Below are positions 1 to 9,910 of a stretch of DNA of 19,261 nt, piece after piece. The stretch is from Clostridia bacterium. GTDB lineage: Bacteria > Bacillota > Clostridia > DUPQ01. The position numbers and the translations under genes were made by a program. The notes under the pieces were generated by a model. That model did not search any database and had not been told where the DNA came from. It saw only the letters and a list, made by a program, of their open reading frames with translations. Positions within the stretch are counted from its first letter, which is position 1; each line of letters begins with the position of its first letter. The stretch is from assembly GCA_030592085.1 (NCBI GenBank), contig JAUUZV010000015.1:1-19261 (forward strand), written 5' to 3'.

Positions 1-1
1 A

Positions 2-352
2 TTATATGATAATGAACCATATGATGAAGTGTTTTTGCAATCATTAGATAATGAATTTTTTAATTTGTTATTGGCACATCGCCCTGAGAGAGTAAACGAT
101 TATACTAAATATCCAATTGATTTAGTACTATCAGGTCACGCTCATGGTGGACAGTTTGCCATACCTTTTATTTTAAATGGTTTAATTGCACCAAACCAAG
201 GACTTTTTCCAAAATATGCAGGTGGATTATATGAGTTTGACAATATGAATATGATTGTTAGTCGAGGGTTAGCAATAAATCAATTTGTTCCTAGATTTTA
301 CAATAAACCTGAAATAGTAGTAATAAAATTAATTGGAGAGAAAAATGATTAG
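2..352 (+). CDS. Metallophosphoesterase, C-terminal part (5' end outside window)
   Basis: This is the last 116 residues of a calcineurin-like metallophosphoesterase; the frame is open to the left edge, so the gene starts upstream. Two family motifs are visible: LLAHRPE (an N/A-H metal-ligand block) and SGHAHGGQF, the GH-x-HGGQ block that supplies two metal-binding histidines. The HGGQ form is typical of the YkuE/YaeI-like membrane-associated phosphohydrolases, and the run after it (PFILNGLIAPNQGLFPKYAGGLY) has the layout of that subgroup. The N-terminal metal site (DxH, GDxxD) and any membrane anchor are not in the window, so subgroup and substrate stay open. Its last 8 bases overlap the next gene, which suggests co-transcription. 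An internal GTG at 29 could be mistaken for a start, but the frame is open before it and no ribosome site precedes it. Confidence 0.85.
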   Translation, partial: LYDNEPYDEVFLQSLDNEFFNLLLAHRPERVNDYTKYPIDLVLSGHAHGGQFAIPFILNGLIAPNQGLFPKYAGGLYEFDNMNMIVSRGLAINQFVPRFYNKPEIVVIKLIGEKND

Positions 353-845
353 ACAAGCTACAATTGGTGATATTAAAGAAATTATGGAAATTAAAAATCA
401 AGCTGTTACTTTAATGAAAGAAGATAATAATGAACAATGGGATGAAAATTATCCTTCAAAAGAAAGTTTTGTAACTTACATAGAACAAAAAGAAGTTTAT
501 GTAGCAATTATTAAAGGTGAACTTGTGGGAATGATTGTTATCACTACATTACAAGATGAGTGGTATGAAAATGTAGATTGGTCAATTAAATTACCATTAT
601 ATACTCTTCATAGATTAGCCATAAAAGAAGGATTTAGAGGACATCAAATAGCTTCTTCTTTATTAACTTTTGCAAAGAAGTTAGCTAAGGATAACAATAT
701 AGCTATTTTGAAAGCTGATACATATTCAAAGAATAAACGAATGTCGAATTTATTTGCAAAAAACGGATTCACATTTGTAGGGGAGTGTTATTTTAATCAA
801 AAAAATCTTCCATATTTGTGTTATGAATATGTTATTGACAAGTAA
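345..845 (+). CDS. GNAT-family N-acetyltransferase
   Basis: This 166-residue protein covers a whole GNAT fold. The N-terminal IRQATIGDIKEIMEI is the usual opening strand and helix, and LHRLAIKEGFRGHQIASSLL is the acetyl-CoA-binding strand and loop (motif A). The block NKRMSNLFAKNGFTFVGE is motif B with the typical N-x-R-M...GF. The ATG at 345 is chosen because GGAGAG (335-340) lies 4 bases upstream; a TTG at 333 is in frame but would lie upstream of that site. The substrate is unknown. One oddity is that the second small residue of the Q/R-x-x-G-x-G/A pyrophosphate loop is Gln (RGHQIA) where Gly is usual. It overlaps the phosphoesterase gene by 8 bases, and its last codons carry the -35 box of the next transcription unit. 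Confidence 0.85.
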   Translation: MIRQATIGDIKEIMEIKNQAVTLMKEDNNEQWDENYPSKESFVTYIEQKEVYVAIIKGELVGMIVITTLQDEWYENVDWSIKLPLYTLHRLAIKEGFRGHQIASSLLTFAKKLAKDNNIAILKADTYSKNKRMSNLFAKNGFTFVGECYFNQKNLPYLCYEYVIDK

Positions 846-863
846 AATAGTTTGATGTAAAAT
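835..863 (+). promoter_or_regulatory. SigmaA-type promoter for the riboswitch-ribU unit
   Basis: A perfect -35 box TTGACA (835-840), a 17-base spacer and TAAAAT (858-863, one mismatch to TATAAT) are seen. Transcription would start near 870, a few bases before the FMN aptamer. The -35 box lies inside the last codons of the preceding GNAT gene. This is called from sequence only. Confidence 0.75.
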
Positions 864-876
864 CAAATCAATAAAT

Positions 877-988
877 GTCTTCAGGGCGGGGTGTAAATCC
901 CCACCGGTGGTATAGCCCACGAACCTGTATGCAGGTTGAACTGGTTAAATTCCAGTGCCGACAGTGATAGTCTGGATGAAAGAAGAAC
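877..988 (+). promoter_or_regulatory. FMN riboswitch (RFN element) aptamer
   Basis: The conserved RFN blocks are present in order: the P1 5' strand CTTC (879-882) followed by GGGCGGGGTG; CCCCACCGGTGGTATAGCCC (899 onward); a variable hairpin AACCTG-TATG-CAGGTT (922-937); CTGG-TTAAATT-CCAG (941-955); GCCGACAGTGATAGTCTGGATG (957-978, the most invariant block); and the closing GAAG (982-985) that pairs with 879-882. RFN elements bind flavin mononucleotide and lower expression of riboflavin genes when FMN is plentiful. Here the element precedes ribU, a riboflavin importer, which is one of its standard targets. Confidence 0.96.
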
Positions 989-1005
989 TTTTCATATTCC
1001 TGAAG
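879..1005 (+). promoter_or_regulatory. Antiterminator pairing of the FMN riboswitch
   Basis: CTTCAGG (879-885) is exactly complementary to CCTGAAG (999-1005), giving 7 uninterrupted pairs. The first strand contains the P1 5' strand of the aptamer and the second contains part of the terminator's 5' arm plus its loop. The long-range pairing therefore excludes both the closed aptamer and the terminator: without FMN it would form and allow read-through, and with FMN P1 closes and the terminator forms. The pairing is read directly from the sequence; the switching order is inferred from known FMN riboswitches. Confidence 0.75.
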
Positions 1006-1019
1006 CTAGGAATTTTTTT
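996..1019 (+). terminator. Riboswitch-controlled intrinsic terminator
   Basis: ATTCCT (996-1001) pairs with AGGAAT (1008-1013) around the loop GAAGCT, followed by a T run (1013-1019). The stem is short and AT-rich, so it is probably a weak terminator that is easily outcompeted by the antiterminator. It sits between the aptamer and the ribU ribosome site (GGAGG, 1023-1027). Confidence 0.75.
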
Positions 1020-1031
1020 ATTGGAGGAAAT

Positions 1032-1628
1032 ATGAAAGTAAAATATATTACAAGAATAGCTATATTAGCATCTGTTTCATCGATACTCATGTATATTGAG
1101 TTTCCATTGCCATTTCTGCCACCTTTTCTAAAAATTGATTTAAGTGATTTCCCAGCTTTAATTGCCGCCTTTTCAATGGGTCCTTTAGCTGGTATTGCCA
1201 TAGAATTGATTAAGAATATTGTTCATTTAGTAGCATCGTCTACTTTATTTGTAGGTGAACTGGCTAATTTTATTATTGGAGCTTCTTTTGTAGGCATTGC
1301 AGGTGTGATTTATAAGTTTAAAAAGACTAAAGGTGGGGCAACCGTTGCTATGTTAGTTGGGGTTATATTTATGTCTCTAATTGCGATTGTAGTTAATTTA
1401 TATATATTATTACCTCTATATGCAAAAGCTTTCCACATGGATATTGATGCTATTGTTGGAATGAGCCAGGTGGCTAATAGTAATATAGTCGATTTAAAAA
1501 CATTAATTATATTAGGTATTACACCATTTAATTTAATTAAAGGAACACTGATTTCATTGATTACATTTTTTTCATACAAGAAACTTTCTGCGTTTTTTCA
1601 CACACATGATAAAAAGGAGTTAAAATGA
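1032..1628 (+). CDS. ribU: Riboflavin transporter RibU (ECF S-component)
   Basis: This 198-residue hydrophobic protein has about six predicted membrane segments. It is the substrate-binding S-component of an energy-coupling-factor transporter and would import riboflavin together with the shared EcfA-EcfA'-EcfT module, which is not in this window. Recognition rests on the RibU-like N-terminal region FPLPFLPPFLKIDLSDFPAL, the following GPLAGIAIELIKN segment, and VGELANFIIGASF. The FMN riboswitch directly upstream is strong independent support. The start is the ATG at 1032, with GGAGG (1023-1027) 4 bases before it; a longer in-frame opening back to 936 runs through the riboswitch and is not coding. 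The C-terminus is basic and cytoplasmic (KKELK). The stop codon overlaps the start of the next gene as ATGA, so the two are likely translated in a coupled way. Confidence 0.93.
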   Translation: MKVKYITRIAILASVSSILMYIEFPLPFLPPFLKIDLSDFPALIAAFSMGPLAGIAIELIKNIVHLVASSTLFVGELANFIIGASFVGIAGVIYKFKKTKGGATVAMLVGVIFMSLIAIVVNLYILLPLYAKAFHMDIDAIVGMSQVANSNIVDLKTLIILGITPFNLIKGTLISLITFFSYKKLSAFFHTHDKKELK

Positions 1629-2110
1629 TTGAAAAACACCATATGCATAAATCAAAGAGAGCGATAAAAGACATAACCGAAATAAATGATGTTTTATCAA
1701 ATGGGAGGTATACTACTTTAGCCTTGTGTAAAGATAATCACCCTTATTCAGTTACTCTTAGTTATGGGTTTGATAAAGAAAAAAACTGTTTGTATATGCA
1801 CGCTGCAAATAAAGGTTTGAAACTTGATATTATAAAAAACAATTCAAATGTTTGTGGCTCTGTTATTGAAGATCATGGATATGTTCAAAAAGAATGTTCT
1901 CATAAATATATCTCATGTGTTTTTGATGGTGTGATTTCAATTGTGAAAGATTTAGAAGAAAAAAAACATGGTATGAGTATTATGCTCAATCATCTAGAAG
2001 ATGATCCATCATATGCTAAAAAACATTTTTTACAAAAGGATAAAGCATATAATAGTTTTTGTATTTTAAAAATTGAAATACATAGTATTTTAGGCAAAAA
2101 GTCTCTTTAA
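1625..2110 (+). CDS. FMN-binding split-barrel flavoprotein (NimA/PNPOx-like)
   Basis: This 161-residue protein resembles the pyridoxamine-5'-phosphate-oxidase-related, NimA-like family of small FMN-binding split-barrel proteins. Visible traits are the N-terminal helix ITEINDVLSNGRYTTLAL, the strand pair HPYSVTLSYGFDKEKNCLYMH, the turn AANKGLKLDIIKNNSNVCGSV, the barrel strand SCVFDGVISIV, and the tail YAKKHFLQKDKAYNSFCILKIEI. Members bind FMN or heme and the physiological substrate is often unknown; NimA proper reduces nitroimidazoles. Its ATG overlaps the ribU stop (ATGA) with AAGGAG (1614-1619) upstream, so it belongs to the riboswitch unit, which supports FMN as the cofactor. It converges on the arg operon, and the two end codons overlap by 4 bases (2107-2110). 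Confidence 0.8.
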   Translation: MIEKHHMHKSKRAIKDITEINDVLSNGRYTTLALCKDNHPYSVTLSYGFDKEKNCLYMHAANKGLKLDIIKNNSNVCGSVIEDHGYVQKECSHKYISCVFDGVISIVKDLEEKKHGMSIMLNHLEDDPSYAKKHFLQKDKAYNSFCILKIEIHSILGKKSL

Positions 2111-2583
2111 TAATCTTTTACTAATTTAGCTCTTATATATCCTTTGTCATTACTAGTTGACTCAATATAGAATCCTCTTCCATAATAAAATTTAATTAAA
2201 TCTGTATAATATGAGGCACAAAACAAATAAGCTTTATTTACATTTTGCTGACTTATTTCACTATCAATTAAATTAAGGAGTGATTTTCCCACACCAACAT
2301 TATGATAACTGAGCCTAACACCAAATCGTGAAATATGGGCTTGATTATTTTCGTTAATTTCATATCTAATGGTTCCAACAGGTTCATCATTTATACATGC
2401 AATAAATACTTGTTGTTTGTCAATTTCTTTTTCAATTTGTTCTACAGATTCTTTTAAAGCTTCCATGGTTCCATGTAAATTAGTATCTTTCATATATTTA
2501 TTAAAAGCTTCTTGTAAAATATGAAAAATTGCATTAGCATCATCTTTTTTTGCTTTTCTAACAACAAATGAATATACAGGCAT
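2107..2583 (-). CDS. GNAT acetyltransferase at the end of the arg operon (candidate N-acetylglutamate synthase)
   Basis: This 158-residue single-domain GNAT protein shows VFIACINDEPVGTIRYEI (central strands), SRFGVRLSYHNVGVGKSLLNLID (motif A; the loop fits Q/R-x-x-G-x-G with a non-standard first residue) and LIKFYYGRGFYIESTSNDKGY (motif B with the GF turn). Its ATG overlaps the argF stop as TAATG, and the ribosome site GGGAGA lies in the argF end, so it is translated as the last gene of the arg operon. The operon lacks argJ, so a short acetyltransferase here could make N-acetylglutamate, as the small single-domain ArgA of Mycobacterium does. That role is inference from position; a protein- or polyamine-directed acetyltransferase is equally compatible with the fold. 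It is not obviously related to the GNAT at 345-845 beyond the fold. Confidence 0.8.
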   Translation of the reverse strand: MPVYSFVVRKAKKDDANAIFHILQEAFNKYMKDTNLHGTMEALKESVEQIEKEIDKQQVFIACINDEPVGTIRYEINENNQAHISRFGVRLSYHNVGVGKSLLNLIDSEISQQNVNKAYLFCASYYTDLIKFYYGRGFYIESTSNDKGYIRAKLVKDY

Positions 2584-3502
2584 TATCTTTCTCCCATCAA
2601 TTTAACCATAATTGCTTTTTGAACGTGTAATCTGTTTTCAGCTTCATCAAATACTTTAGATTGTGGTCCATCAATTACTTCTTTAGATACTTCATAACCA
2701 CGATATGCAGGTAAACAATGTAAGAAAATTGCTGAGTCATTTGCTTTTGACATTAATAATTCATCAACTTGATATCCTTTAAAATCAGCTATTCGTTTCT
2801 CTTTTTCATCTTCCATTCCCATACTAGTCCATGTATCTGTATAAAAGGCATCTGCATTTGCAACAGCCTTTATAGGATCATTGCTAATATTGATAATTGA
2901 ACCAGAAATATTTGCAAACTCCTTTGCTTGTTTAATTGTTTGCAAATCACATTCATATCCAAAAGGTGTAGCAATTGATAAATTCATTCCAGTTTTCGTA
3001 CATCCTAATAATAATGAATTTGCAATATTATTCCCATCTCCAACATAAGCCATTTTCAACCCTTTAATAGTTCCAAATGTTTCTTTAACAGTATATAAAT
3101 CGGCTAAAATCTGACAAGGATGATACAAATCTGTTAGTGCATTTATAACTGGAATGTTTCCATGTTCTGCAAGTGCTTCTATATCACTTTGTTCATAAGT
3201 TCTAATCATAATACCATCAACATATCTTGATAAAACTTTCGCAGTGTCTTTTATACTTTCGCCTCTTCCTAATTGTATATCATTTGAACTTAAAAAGAGA
3301 GGATGACCACCTAATTGAAACATACCTGTTTCAAAAGATACTCGTGTCCTTGTAGAAGATTTTGAAAATATCATGCCCAAAGTTCTTCCTTTAAGATAAT
3401 GATGTTTCCTTCTAATGTGTTGTTCATATTTTAGTTTTTTTGTTAAAGCAAAAATTTCGCTAATTTCTTTTGTGGTTAATTGACCAATAGTTAACAAATG
3501 TT

Positions 3503-3506
<4 letters not shown>
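2583..3506 (-). CDS. argF: Ornithine carbamoyltransferase
   Basis: This 307-residue protein is a full-length cytosolic ornithine carbamoyltransferase, which makes citrulline from ornithine and carbamoyl phosphate. The carbamoyl phosphate site SSTRTR (S51-T52-R53-T54-R55) and HPCQ (129-132) are intact. The ornithine side shows the TDTWTSMGMEDE block and HCLPAYRG (H263, C264). The STRTR and HCLP forms fit the ornithine enzyme and argue against the acetylornithine variant (ArgF'). The start is the ATG overlapping the carB stop (ATGA), with AAGGAG upstream. Its partner genes carA and carB, directly upstream, make its carbamoyl phosphate. A catabolic (arginine deiminase) role is unlikely because the gene sits in a biosynthetic operon. 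Confidence 0.95.
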
Positions 3507-6718
<3,212 letters not shown>

Positions 6719-6721
6719 AAG

Positions 6722-7792
6722 TTACCTTTCCATTAATTTAATAAAATCATCGAATAAATAAGCTGAATCTGTAGGACCAGGTGAAGCTTCTGGATGATAT
6801 TGAATGCTTAGTAGTTTTTTCTCATGGTGAATAAATCCTTCAACTGTTTGATCATTAACATTATAGTGAGTGATTTTAATACCAGCAGGAATATTTTCAT
6901 TCGATACTGCATAATTGTGATTCTGACAAGTTATATAACATTTTGTGGTTAATAAATCTTTTACTGCATGATTACCACCGTGATGTCCAAATTTTAGTTT
7001 AAATATTGTTAACCCCATTGCAAGAGATAATAATTGGTGACCAAGACATATACCGAATACTGGAATGTCCAAAGCAACCAGGGATTTTACTACTTCTATA
7101 ACTTGTGGTAAGTCTCTTGGATCCCCAGGACCATTAGATAGTAATACACCATCAGGATTGTATGCCATTATTTCATTAACTTTACTAAAAGCTGGTAAAA
7201 CAGTTATTTCACAATTTCTTTTAGTTAATGAATTTATAATATTGCTTTTAACTCCAAAATCAAGTAAACATATTTTTTTTCCACTACCTTCAAAAGTATA
7301 TGGAGTTTTAATAGTAACTTCATGAACTAACTGACGTTTAGTTTGACTATATTTATTAAGTTTTTTTAATAGAGTATCAATATTACCACATTTAGTGGAG
7401 ATAACACCTTGCATTGAACCAAACTTTCTTATGTGTTGTGTTAGCGCTCGGGTATCAATACCTTTGATTCCCACAATCTTATTATTTATAAAATAATCAT
7501 TAGGTGATGTAGTAGCACGAAAATTACTGTGAAATTGGCATAATTCTTTAACAATAAAACCTTCAACATGAGTCTGATAAGACTCTGTGTCTTCATTATT
7601 CATACCATAATTACCTATTAAAGGATAAGTCATACATACAATTTGTCCATTATATGAGGCATCAGTAGTTATTTCTTGATAACCGGTCATAGAAGTATTA
7701 AAGACTACTTCACCAAAAGTTTCACCATCAATTCCAAAATTTTCTCCTGTGAAATATGTTCCATCTTCTAAGAGAAGTACAGCATTTTTCAT
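6722..7792 (-). CDS. carA: Carbamoyl phosphate synthase, small (glutaminase) subunit
   Basis: This 356-residue protein is the glutamine amidotransferase partner of CarB and supplies ammonia by hydrolysing glutamine. The N-terminal domain opens with LLLEDGTYFTGENFG and continues with GEVVFNTSMTGYQEI. The C-terminal class I glutaminase domain carries the nucleophile in FGICLGHQ (C249) and the rest of the triad in QYHPEASPGP (H333, E335), with LLSNGPGDP as the oxyanion block. All catalytic residues are present. Its ATG overlaps the argD stop (ATGA at 7789-7792), with AGGAGT upstream inside argD, so translation is probably coupled. Confidence 0.97.
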   Translation of the reverse strand: MKNAVLLLEDGTYFTGENFGIDGETFGEVVFNTSMTGYQEITTDASYNGQIVCMTYPLIGNYGMNNEDTESYQTHVEGFIVKELCQFHSNFRATTSPNDYFINNKIVGIKGIDTRALTQHIRKFGSMQGVISTKCGNIDTLLKKLNKYSQTKRQLVHEVTIKTPYTFEGSGKKICLLDFGVKSNIINSLTKRNCEITVLPAFSKVNEIMAYNPDGVLLSNGPGDPRDLPQVIEVVKSLVALDIPVFGICLGHQLLSLAMGLTIFKLKFGHHGGNHAVKDLLTTKCYITCQNHNYAVSNENIPAGIKITHYNVNDQTVEGFIHHEKKLLSIQYHPEASPGPTDSAYLFDDFIKLMER

Positions 7793-8988
7793 TTTATATA
7801 CTCCTGTAAAGCATTTTCTAATGCAGTTACAAAAGAAAGTCCTTCTTCAATAGTTATTATCAAAGGAGGTAAAATTCGTAAAATGTTTTCTCCCACGCTA
7901 CCAACAAGAAAACCTTGGTCAAATAATTTGTTTTTTATTTCTTTGGCAATTGGTTTAGTTAACTCAATCCCAATCATTAAACCCATACCACGTACTTCTT
8001 TAATCAGTACACAACTTGTCATAACATTTTTTAATGAATCAATAATTGAATTTCCAACTGTATTTCCAGATTGTACAAGATTATCATTAATAAGTGTATC
8101 TATTACTGCAATACCAGCAGCACATGCAAGGGGATTACCACCAAAAGTTGAACCATGGTCTCCAGGCTCAAAGGAAGCTACTTTATCAATCGCACATACT
8201 GCACCAATGGGGAAACCACCTCCTAGAGCTTTTGCTAAGGTGAAGATATCTGGTTGTACATCAAAATGCTCATATCCAAATAAAGTACCAGTACGGCCCA
8301 TTCCACATTGTACTTCGTCAAAAATCAATACAACATCAAAATCATCACATATTTTACGTGCTTGTTGAACATAATTAATGTCCAGTGGATTTACACCACT
8401 TTCACCTTGAATAGGTTCAATCATAAAAGCACAAGTATTCTCATTAATTGCATTTTTAAGTGCTTGAATATTATTTTTGGGAATGCTCTTGAACTTTGGT
8501 GTTAATGGATCATAGTGTTTATGATATTTTTCTTGTCCAGTAGCTGCAATTGTAGCTAAAGTTCTACCATGAAATGATTTTTCAAGTGTGATAATTTCAT
8601 ATTTGTTTAAATTCCCTTTTTTCTTGTGGTATACACGTGCTAATTTTATTGCACCTTCATTAGCTTCAGCTCCACTATTTGAAAAGAAAATTTTATTAGC
8701 ACAAGAGTTTTCTACTAACTTTTTAGCTAATATTGCTTGGGTGTCAATATAGTATAAACTTGAACAATGAATATATTTCTTTGTTTGCTCGATAATTGCA
8801 TTTGTTAAAGTTGGATGAGCATGACCTAGTGCATTAACTGCAATACCAGCTAATAAGTCCATATACTTTTTATTGTCACTTGAATAAAGGTATATACCTT
8901 TTCCATGAGTAAACATAACATTAGTTCTATCACCATATGTATTCATAAAATATTGTTTATCATATTGTTTAATTGTTTGTAAATCCAT
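7789..8988 (-). CDS. argD: Acetylornithine aminotransferase
   Basis: This 399-residue class III PLP-dependent aminotransferase converts N-acetylglutamate semialdehyde to N-acetylornithine. Seen: FSNSGAEANEGAIKLAR (phosphate-binding turn), SFHGRT, FMIEPIQGESGVN, IFDEVQCGMGRTG (Asp that contacts the pyridine nitrogen), and TLAKALGGGFPIGA with the Schiff-base Lys. It keeps the length and N-terminal layout of ArgD rather than of an ornithine aminotransferase, and the operon supports that. The ATG at 8988 is preceded by AGGAGA, 10 bases after the argB stop. Confidence 0.95.
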   Translation of the reverse strand: MDLQTIKQYDKQYFMNTYGDRTNVMFTHGKGIYLYSSDNKKYMDLLAGIAVNALGHAHPTLTNAIIEQTKKYIHCSSLYYIDTQAILAKKLVENSCANKIFFSNSGAEANEGAIKLARVYHKKKGNLNKYEIITLEKSFHGRTLATIAATGQEKYHKHYDPLTPKFKSIPKNNIQALKNAINENTCAFMIEPIQGESGVNPLDINYVQQARKICDDFDVVLIFDEVQCGMGRTGTLFGYEHFDVQPDIFTLAKALGGGFPIGAVCAIDKVASFEPGDHGSTFGGNPLACAAGIAVIDTLINDNLVQSGNTVGNSIIDSLKNVMTSCVLIKEVRGMGLMIGIELTKPIAKEIKNKLFDQGFLVGSVGENILRILPPLIITIEEGLSFVTALENALQEYIK

Positions 8989-8998
8989 AAGTCATCTC

Positions 8999-9901
8999 CT
9001 ATAAAACTTCGCTTGAAAAGTATGGGATTTTTTCTTTGGTAATCATAGTACCAATTCCTTTGTTTGTAAATATTTCCAATAAAATACAATGGGGAACGCG
9101 ACCATCGATTATATGAGTTCTATTAACACCTTGATCAATCGCTTTGATACAACCTAGTACTTTAGGTATCATTCCACCTTCAATTATTTTGTTTTCAATC
9201 ATTTTTAAAATTTCATTTTCTGACAGTACATGTAAAATATCTCCATCTTCCTTATTTGATTTTACACCTTCAATATCGGTTAAGAGCATAAGTTTTTCAG
9301 CTTTTAAAGCTGAAGCAATTTCTCCAGCTACAGTATCTGCATTAATATTATAGCTTTTTCCATCTTCACCTATACCTATTGGTGCAATAACTGGAATATA
9401 ATCTCCTTCTGATAACATTAGAAGTGATTTTGCATCTATACTTGTAATTTCACCAACATACCCAATATCTACTTGTTTGCCATCAACATATGGGCGATGT
9501 TTTTTACATTTAATTAAACCACCATCTATTCCTGATATTCCTATGGCTTTTCCACCTTTGCTTCCAATAATCGAAACAATTTCTTTGTTGGTTTTCCCAA
9601 TTAGGACCATTTGAGCAATTTCCATGGTTTTTTCATCTGTTACTCTAAGTCCGTTGATGAAATTTGATTGTATGCCATAATCAGCTAAGGCTTTTGATAT
9701 TGCAGGGCCACCACCATGAACTATAATTGGATTAATTCCAATAAATTTTAACAAAGTAACATCTTCCATAACTGAATGCTTTAACTGTTCGCTTAGCATG
9801 GCGTTACCACCATATTTTATTACAACAGTTTTTTTGTTTAATGCTTGTATATAAGGAAGGGCTTCAATTAGTATTTCTGCTTTTTTAATAATTTTTTCCA
9901 T
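8999..9901 (-). CDS. argB: Acetylglutamate kinase, extended (probably arginine-sensitive) form
   Basis: This 300-residue amino-acid kinase phosphorylates N-acetylglutamate. Seen: KTVVIKYGGNAM (Gly-rich ATP loop with Lys), IIVHGGGPAIS (substrate and phosphate loop), ISGIDGGLIKC, INADTVAGEIASAL, LLTDIEGV and GGMIPKV. It begins with an extra helix (KAEILIEALPYIQAL) before the catalytic core. That N-terminal helix is characteristic of the hexameric enzymes inhibited by arginine (Thermotoga and Pseudomonas type) and is missing in the short, insensitive Escherichia coli type. Arginine-inhibited kinases are usual where acetylornithine is deacetylated by ArgJ recycling, so an argJ elsewhere in the genome is possible. 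It lies 9 bases after argC, exactly where argJ sits in Bacillus subtilis. Confidence 0.95.
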   Translation of the reverse strand: MEKIIKKAEILIEALPYIQALNKKTVVIKYGGNAMLSEQLKHSVMEDVTLLKFIGINPIIVHGGGPAISKALADYGIQSNFINGLRVTDEKTMEIAQMVLIGKTNKEIVSIIGSKGGKAIGISGIDGGLIKCKKHRPYVDGKQVDIGYVGEITSIDAKSLLMLSEGDYIPVIAPIGIGEDGKSYNINADTVAGEIASALKAEKLMLLTDIEGVKSNKEDGDILHVLSENEILKMIENKIIEGGMIPKVLGCIKAIDQGVNRTHIIDGRVPHCILLEIFTNKGIGTMITKEKIPYFSSEVL

Positions 9902-9910
9902 TATTTTCTC

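Noticed and set aside
936..1031. Upstream in-frame extension of ribU
   Set aside because: It would translate the FMN riboswitch and terminator. The GGAGG-ATG at 1032 is the true start.
2098..2108. AAAG-TCT-CTTT hairpin as a bidirectional terminator between the converging operons
   Set aside because: It has only 4 A/T-rich pairs and no continuous T run on either strand.
345..2583. The two GNAT genes as a toxin (TacT-like) or duplicated pair
   Set aside because: Neither is preceded by a small antitoxin gene, they lie in different operons on opposite strands, and their sequences share only the general fold motifs.
7883..8368. 161-codon open frame on the plus strand inside argD
   Set aside because: It is antisense to conserved argD motifs, has Pro/Ser/Lys-rich content and no ribosome site; a shadow frame.
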